From: Pseudomonas cerasi
GTDB lineage: Bacteria > Pseudomonadota > Gammaproteobacteria > Pseudomonadales > Pseudomonadaceae
NCBI RefSeq assembly: GCF_900074915.1
Contig: NZ_LT222319.1
Location: 3,629,001-3,693,000 of the forward strand
Direction: 5' to 3'
Length of the DNA stretch: 64,000 bases
Shown: positions 59,798 through 64,000 of the stretch, one piece after another
How the letters are laid out: every line of letters begins with the position of its first letter
Position numbering within the stretch: position 1 is the first letter of the stretch
Made by a program: the position numbers and the translations under genes
Notes under the pieces: generated by a model
What the model saw: the letters and a program-made list of their open reading frames with translations, nothing else
What the model was told of the DNA's origin: nothing
The model's database searches: none

Positions 59798-62700
59798 CTA
59801 AGCAATCAAATTATCAATTTCCTCCGCTGATAAACGTTTGAGTGCCTCCAGTGATTTAGTCAATTCGTCCTGCGCGTGGCCACTTTCGCCATTTTTTTCG
59901 TGCAGCGTGGCGCTGAAGTCCGCCAGCACCGGTTGCTCGAAGACATCCTTGAGGCTGACCTCGTGCTGCAACTGTTCGCGCACCCGCACGAGCATCTGCA
60001 CCGCCAGCAGCGAATGCCCGCCCGACTCGAAGAAGTTGTCACTGCGACCGACCCGCTTGATCTTCAACACATCGGCCCAGATCGCTGCCAGTTGCTGCTC
60101 CAGCTCGCCTTGCGGGGCGCTGTAGGTGGCCTGCAACTGACTGGCGTCCGGCGCAGGCAGCGCCTTGCGGTCCAGCTTGCCGTTGGCGGTCAACGGCATG
60201 CTGTCGAGGACGATGAAATGGGTAGGCACCATGTAATCGGGCAAGTGCGCCCTGAGTCGGCTTTTCAGCGTTTCACGCAGGGTTGTCTGATCCTGATCAG
60301 GCTCGGTAGGCACCAGGTACGCCGCCAATTGCCCGTCCAGCGCCAGCACGCTCACTTCGCGCACGGCCGGGTGCGCTTGCAGCCGCGCTTCGATTTCGCC
60401 CAGCTCGATGCGGAAGCCGCGAATTTTTACTTGATGGTCGATGCGCCCGGCGTAGTCGATCATCCCACCAGCCCGATAACGCGCCAGGTCGCCGGTGCGG
60501 TAAAGGCGGCCGCCGTCGTTGGAAAACGGGTCCGGCACAAAGCGTTCGGCGGTCAGCGCCGCGCGGTTGTGATAACCCCGCGCCAGACCGGCATGACCGA
60601 TGTGCAGTTCGCCGCTGCAACCCAGGGCAACCGGGTTGAAATCAGCGTCCAGCACATACCACGACAGGTCGGGAATCGCCTCGCCAATCGGGCTGGCCGG
60701 GTTCTGCGTGTCGGCCAGCGTGATCGGTCGATAGCTCACGTGCACCGTAGTTTCAGTGATGCCGTACATGTTGATCAGTTGTGGTGCTTGATCGCCAAAG
60801 CGCTCGAACCACGGCTTCAGGCTGGCGACGTCCAGCGCTTCGCCGCCGAAGATGACTTTTTCCAGTGACATCGGTACAGGCGAATCACACGCCACACGCA
60901 TCAACTGTTTGAACGCCGACGGTGTCTGGTTGAGCACCGTGACCTGCTGTTCGACCAGCAGCGCGTGGAAATCTTCCGGCGAGCGGGTTACTTCGCGCGG
61001 CACGATGACCAGTCGGCCGCCATGCAGCAGCGCGCCGAAAATCTCCCAGACCGAGAAGTCGAAGGCAAAGGAATGGAACAGCGTCCACACGTCCTTTTCG
61101 CTGAATGTGAACCAGTCATCCGTCGCGGCGAACAGGCGCATCAGGTTGTGATGGGCGAGCAAGGTGCCTTTGGGTTTGCCGGTCGAGCCCGAGGTGTAGA
61201 TCACGTAGGCCAGGTTGTCCGGCGCGGTCTGGTTGAGCGGATTTTCCGTGCTGTAACCGTTCAGCGCATCAGCCAGGTCGAGCGTCTGCACCTGTTCGGG
61301 GATTGGAATTTTGCCAAGCAGCGGCGCCTGGGTCAGTAGCAGTTCGATACCGCTGTCGTGCATCAGAAAGCCCAAGCGATCCTGCGGGTAATCCGGGTCC
61401 AGCGGTACGTAAGCGCCACCGGCCTTGAGGATCGCCAGCATACCCACGATCATTTCCAGACTACGCTCAGCGGCCAGCCCGACGCGAACATCCGGACCGA
61501 CGCCCTGCTCACGCAGTTTATGGGCCAACTGGTTGGCGCGGCAGTTGAGCTGTTGATAGCTCAGTTGCTCGTCACCGAAGCTCAGAGCGATGGCCAACGG
61601 TGTGCGCTCGGCCTGGGTTTCAATGCGTTGATGGGCGCACTGCTCGCTCGGGTAGCGCTGCACGCTTTGCGTCCAGGCGGTTGGCAATGCCAGTTCGCCG
61701 AGTCGCGTGGTTGCCGATGCGCAGAGACTCTGCAGCAGGTGATCGAAATGCGCCGCCAGTTGCAGAATGCCTTCGGCGCTGAAGTGCTGGCGGTCGTAGC
61801 TGAAACGCACCGACAGCACCTCATTGGCCTCGACCACCAGGGTCAGCGGGTAATGCGCCTGCTCCTGATTGCGCAGGTCGTTGAAGGCCAGACCGTCCGG
61901 CGCACGTTGCAGGGCTTCGGACACCGGGTAGTTTTCGAACACCAGAATGGTGTCGAACAACGCCTCGCCACTGTTGCGCGCCCAGCGCTGGATGTCATAC
62001 AGCGGCGTGTGCTCATGCTCGCGCAGGGCAAGGTTTTTCGCCTGTACCTGATGCACCCAGTCGGCCACCGTCTGCTCGGCACGCGGGCTGGCGATGACCG
62101 GCAGGGTGTTGATGAATAGCCCCAGCTGTTCTTCGACACCCTGCAACTCGGCCGGACGCCCGGCCACGGTCGCGCCAAAGGTTACGCTGGACTGGCCGGT
62201 GTAGCGTTGCAGCAGCAACAGCCAGGCCGATTGCAGCAGCGTATTGAGGGTGACGCGCTGCTCGCGAGCAAATTCGCTCAAACGTCGGGTGCCGTCGCTG
62301 TCGATCAGCTGGATGTAGTCGCCGTAGCCCTGCCCCTCGGCCGAGGACTTGAACGCTTGCAGCAAGCGGGTCGGCTCATCCAGTTCCGCCAGCTCCGCAG
62401 TCCAGAAACGCTCGCTGAGGGCGGCATCCTGATGCTGTAGCCACTGAATGTAATCACGATAGCGACCCGCCTGTTTCGCTGGCATCTGCCCGCTGTAGCG
62501 TTGCAGCACTTCACCGAGCAGGCGCGAGCTGCTCCAGCCATCCATGAGGATATGGTGGCTGGTATACACCAGATGCCACGCGTCTTTGGCGGTGCGCAAC
62601 ACGGCCAGGCGTAACAATGGCCCTTGCGCCAGATCGAAGCCTTGCTGACGGTCGGCCTGCGCCCAGTCGCCGAGCCAGCTTTCTGGCTGACCGCGCGCAT

Positions 62701-64000
62701 CCAGCTCGACAAAAGGCACCTCGACCTGACGCTGCACCACTTGCAGCGACTGCTCGCGCTGGCTGACAAAACCGCTGCGCAGCACGTCGTGATTGTCCAC
62801 CGCGGCCTGCCATGCATCGCGGAAACGCGGCACATCCAGCCCGCGAATGTCCACCCGCAACTGATTGATGTAGTTGCCCGCGCCTTCATCGAACAGCGAA
62901 TGAAACAGCATGCCCTGCTGCATCGGCGACAGCGGGTAGATATCCTCGATCTGGTCCGCAGCAATCGGCAGATCGTCAAGCTGCGCCTGGGTGAGGCGCG
63001 CCAGCGGGAAGTCCGAAGGCGTGACGCCTTGATGCCCGGCCGTGCAATGTTCGATCAGGGTGGTCAGCGCCTGCTCGTAGCGACGCGCCAGGGTGTCGAT
63101 GGTCGAGGCGTGATACACCTCGCGGCTGAAGCTCCAGTCCAGTTGCAACTGGCCGTCGAACACCTGACCGTTGAGGCTCAGCCAGTTGCCCAGCGGCCCG
63201 TCCTCGCACAGCGCAGTGCCTGAACTGTCGGCACTCGGTACGAACAGCGCGCCTTGGTGTTCGTTGAAGCTGCCGTCGAACTGGCCCAGGTAATTGAACG
63301 TGACCCGCGCCTGCGGCAAGGCAGCCAACTGCTGCGCGAAAGACGCCTCGCCCATATAGCGCAACACGCCGTAACCAATGCCCTTGTCGGGCACCGCACG
63401 CAATTGCTCCTTGATGCCGCACAGGCTTGCACCTGGCGCGATCTGCGGCGTGAGGCGCACCGGAAACAGGCTGCTGAACCAGCCTGCGGTGCGGCTCAGA
63501 TCGGTATCGTCGAACAGGTCTTCACGGCCATGCCCTTCCAACTGGATCAGCACCGAGGGCTGCTGGCTCCATTCGCAGAGGACCTGGGCCAGCGCCGTCA
63601 GCAGCAGATCGTTGACTTGCGTGCGGTACGCGGCGGGCGCGACTTTCAGCAGCTTGTGGGTCAGGTCCCGGCTCAGCCAGGAAGAGGCATGCGCCGCGTC
63701 GCGATTGCGCATCGTGCCTTCGGGCTTGTCGCGAGGCAGTGGCTGGTCTTCGCCCTGCAAGGCCTGCAGCCAGTAATCGCGCTCGGTGTTCAGCTTCTGG
63801 CCGGTCGCATACTGTTGCAATTGCTCGGCCCAACGCTTGAGCGACGTGGTCTTTGCCGCGAGTGCTACCGGCTGGCCCTGCGCCAGGGTGAGGTACGCCT
63901 GTTGCAGGTCCTCCAGCAGCACCCGCCATGACACGCCGTCCACCACAAGATGGTGAATCACCAGCAACAGGCGCTGTTCGCCTTGTGGCAGGTTGATCAG
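59798..64000 (-). CDS. Pyoverdine NRPS, partial (C-terminal 1400 residues): ...E-C-A(Thr)-T
   Basis: The gene enters from beyond base 64000. The visible part starts in an E domain (HHLVVDGVSWR). A C domain of the D-accepting type follows (SPMQQGMLFHSLF; HHILMDGW near residue 483 of the fragment). Next is an A domain with Thr code D-F-W-N-I-G-M-V (FDFSVWEIF, LNQTPSAF, VIFGGEAL, NMYGITETTVHV), then a T domain and a short tail ending SAEEIDNLIA. The T motif is ESGGHSLL instead of the usual ELGGHSLL; the carrier Ser is intact. The E domain means the preceding module, outside the window, loads a residue turned to D, probably OH-Asp. Confidence 0.93.
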   Translation of the reverse strand: MINLPQGEQRLLLVIHHLVVDGVSWRVLLEDLQQAYLTLAQGQPVALAAKTTSLKRWAEQLQQYATGQKLNTERDYWLQALQGEDQPLPRDKPEGTMRNRDAAHASSWLSRDLTHKLLKVAPAAYRTQVNDLLLTALAQVLCEWSQQPSVLIQLEGHGREDLFDDTDLSRTAGWFSSLFPVRLTPQIAPGASLCGIKEQLRAVPDKGIGYGVLRYMGEASFAQQLAALPQARVTFNYLGQFDGSFNEHQGALFVPSADSSGTALCEDGPLGNWLSLNGQVFDGQLQLDWSFSREVYHASTIDTLARRYEQALTTLIEHCTAGHQGVTPSDFPLARLTQAQLDDLPIAADQIEDIYPLSPMQQGMLFHSLFDEGAGNYINQLRVDIRGLDVPRFRDAWQAAVDNHDVLRSGFVSQREQSLQVVQRQVEVPFVELDARGQPESWLGDWAQADRQQGFDLAQGPLLRLAVLRTAKDAWHLVYTSHHILMDGWSSSRLLGEVLQRYSGQMPAKQAGRYRDYIQWLQHQDAALSERFWTAELAELDEPTRLLQAFKSSAEGQGYGDYIQLIDSDGTRRLSEFAREQRVTLNTLLQSAWLLLLQRYTGQSSVTFGATVAGRPAELQGVEEQLGLFINTLPVIASPRAEQTVADWVHQVQAKNLALREHEHTPLYDIQRWARNSGEALFDTILVFENYPVSEALQRAPDGLAFNDLRNQEQAHYPLTLVVEANEVLSVRFSYDRQHFSAEGILQLAAHFDHLLQSLCASATTRLGELALPTAWTQSVQRYPSEQCAHQRIETQAERTPLAIALSFGDEQLSYQQLNCRANQLAHKLREQGVGPDVRVGLAAERSLEMIVGMLAILKAGGAYVPLDPDYPQDRLGFLMHDSGIELLLTQAPLLGKIPIPEQVQTLDLADALNGYSTENPLNQTAPDNLAYVIYTSGSTGKPKGTLLAHHNLMRLFAATDDWFTFSEKDVWTLFHSFAFDFSVWEIFGALLHGGRLVIVPREVTRSPEDFHALLVEQQVTVLNQTPSAFKQLMRVACDSPVPMSLEKVIFGGEALDVASLKPWFERFGDQAPQLINMYGITETTVHVSYRPITLADTQNPASPIGEAIPDLSWYVLDADFNPVALGCSGELHIGHAGLARGYHNRAALTAERFVPDPFSNDGGRLYRTGDLARYRAGGMIDYAGRIDHQVKIRGFRIELGEIEARLQAHPAVREVSVLALDGQLAAYLVPTEPDQDQTTLRETLKSRLRAHLPDYMVPTHFIVLDSMPLTANGKLDRKALPAPDASQLQATYSAPQGELEQQLAAIWADVLKIKRVGRSDNFFESGGHSLLAVQMLVRVREQLQHEVSLKDVFEQPVLADFSATLHEKNGESGHAQDELTKSLEALKRLSAEEIDNLIA

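Overview
The window is chromosomal DNA of a fluorescent Pseudomonas, most likely of the P. syringae group. The evidence is the high-GC Pseudomonas codon usage, Pseudomonas REP sequences (about 20343 and 41738), and a pyoverdine locus whose NRPS adenylation code reads Thr-Thr-Ser-Asp-Ser. That order fits the published composition of P. syringae pyoverdine (Lys, 2 OH-Asp, 2 Thr, 2 Ser).

Region 1 (1-6060) is core chromosome: the 5' part of leuC, a divergent LysR regulator, a PAS-PAS-GGDEF-EAL protein, a small heat-shock protein with a sigma-32 promoter and a ROSE-like leader, dusC, and a hotdog-fold thioesterase. Region 2 (6369-14173) is a compact integrative element of about 7.8 kb. It is bounded by a 31-bp direct repeat (one mismatch) that lies in the transcription terminator of a tRNA operon. 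It carries a tyrosine integrase at one end, a serine resolvase with a possible res site at the other, and a run of small genes of unknown function; I see no capsid, tail, conjugation or recognisable replication genes. Region 3 (14147-20905) holds the tRNA Ala-Glu-Ala-Glu operon, gltX, uvrB, an aromatic/aspartate-type aminotransferase and a small disordered protein.

Region 4 (20911-64000) is the pyoverdine locus. It comprises periplasmic acylase pvdQ; the pvdR-pvdT-opmQ efflux system; the periplasmic maturation genes pvdP and pvdM-pvdN-pvdO; exporter pvdE; two tandem TonB-dependent FpvA-type receptors; and three NRPS genes on the minus strand, the right-most running off the window. Five PvdS (iron-starvation) boxes of the form TAAAT/C-N16-CGT sit exactly at the two divergent promoter pairs (pvdQ/pvdR, pvdP/pvdM) and before the first fpvA, so most of the locus is one regulon. 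Between opmQ and pvdP lies an unrelated-looking module (AraC regulator, GMC oxidoreductase, a frameshifted short-chain dehydrogenase) bordered by a 171-bp MITE.

The NRPS line reads, in biosynthetic order: [upstream module with E]; C-A(Thr)-T; then C-A(Thr)-T-C-A(Ser)-T; then C-A(Asp)-T-E-C-A(Ser)-T-TE. After assembly the acylated precursor would be exported by PvdE, deacylated by PvdQ, matured by PvdP/N/M/O in the periplasm, secreted by PvdRT-OpmQ, and re-imported as the ferric form by the FpvA receptors. The main candidates for something undescribed are the tRNA-terminator element with its unknown genes and the redox module embedded in the pyoverdine locus.
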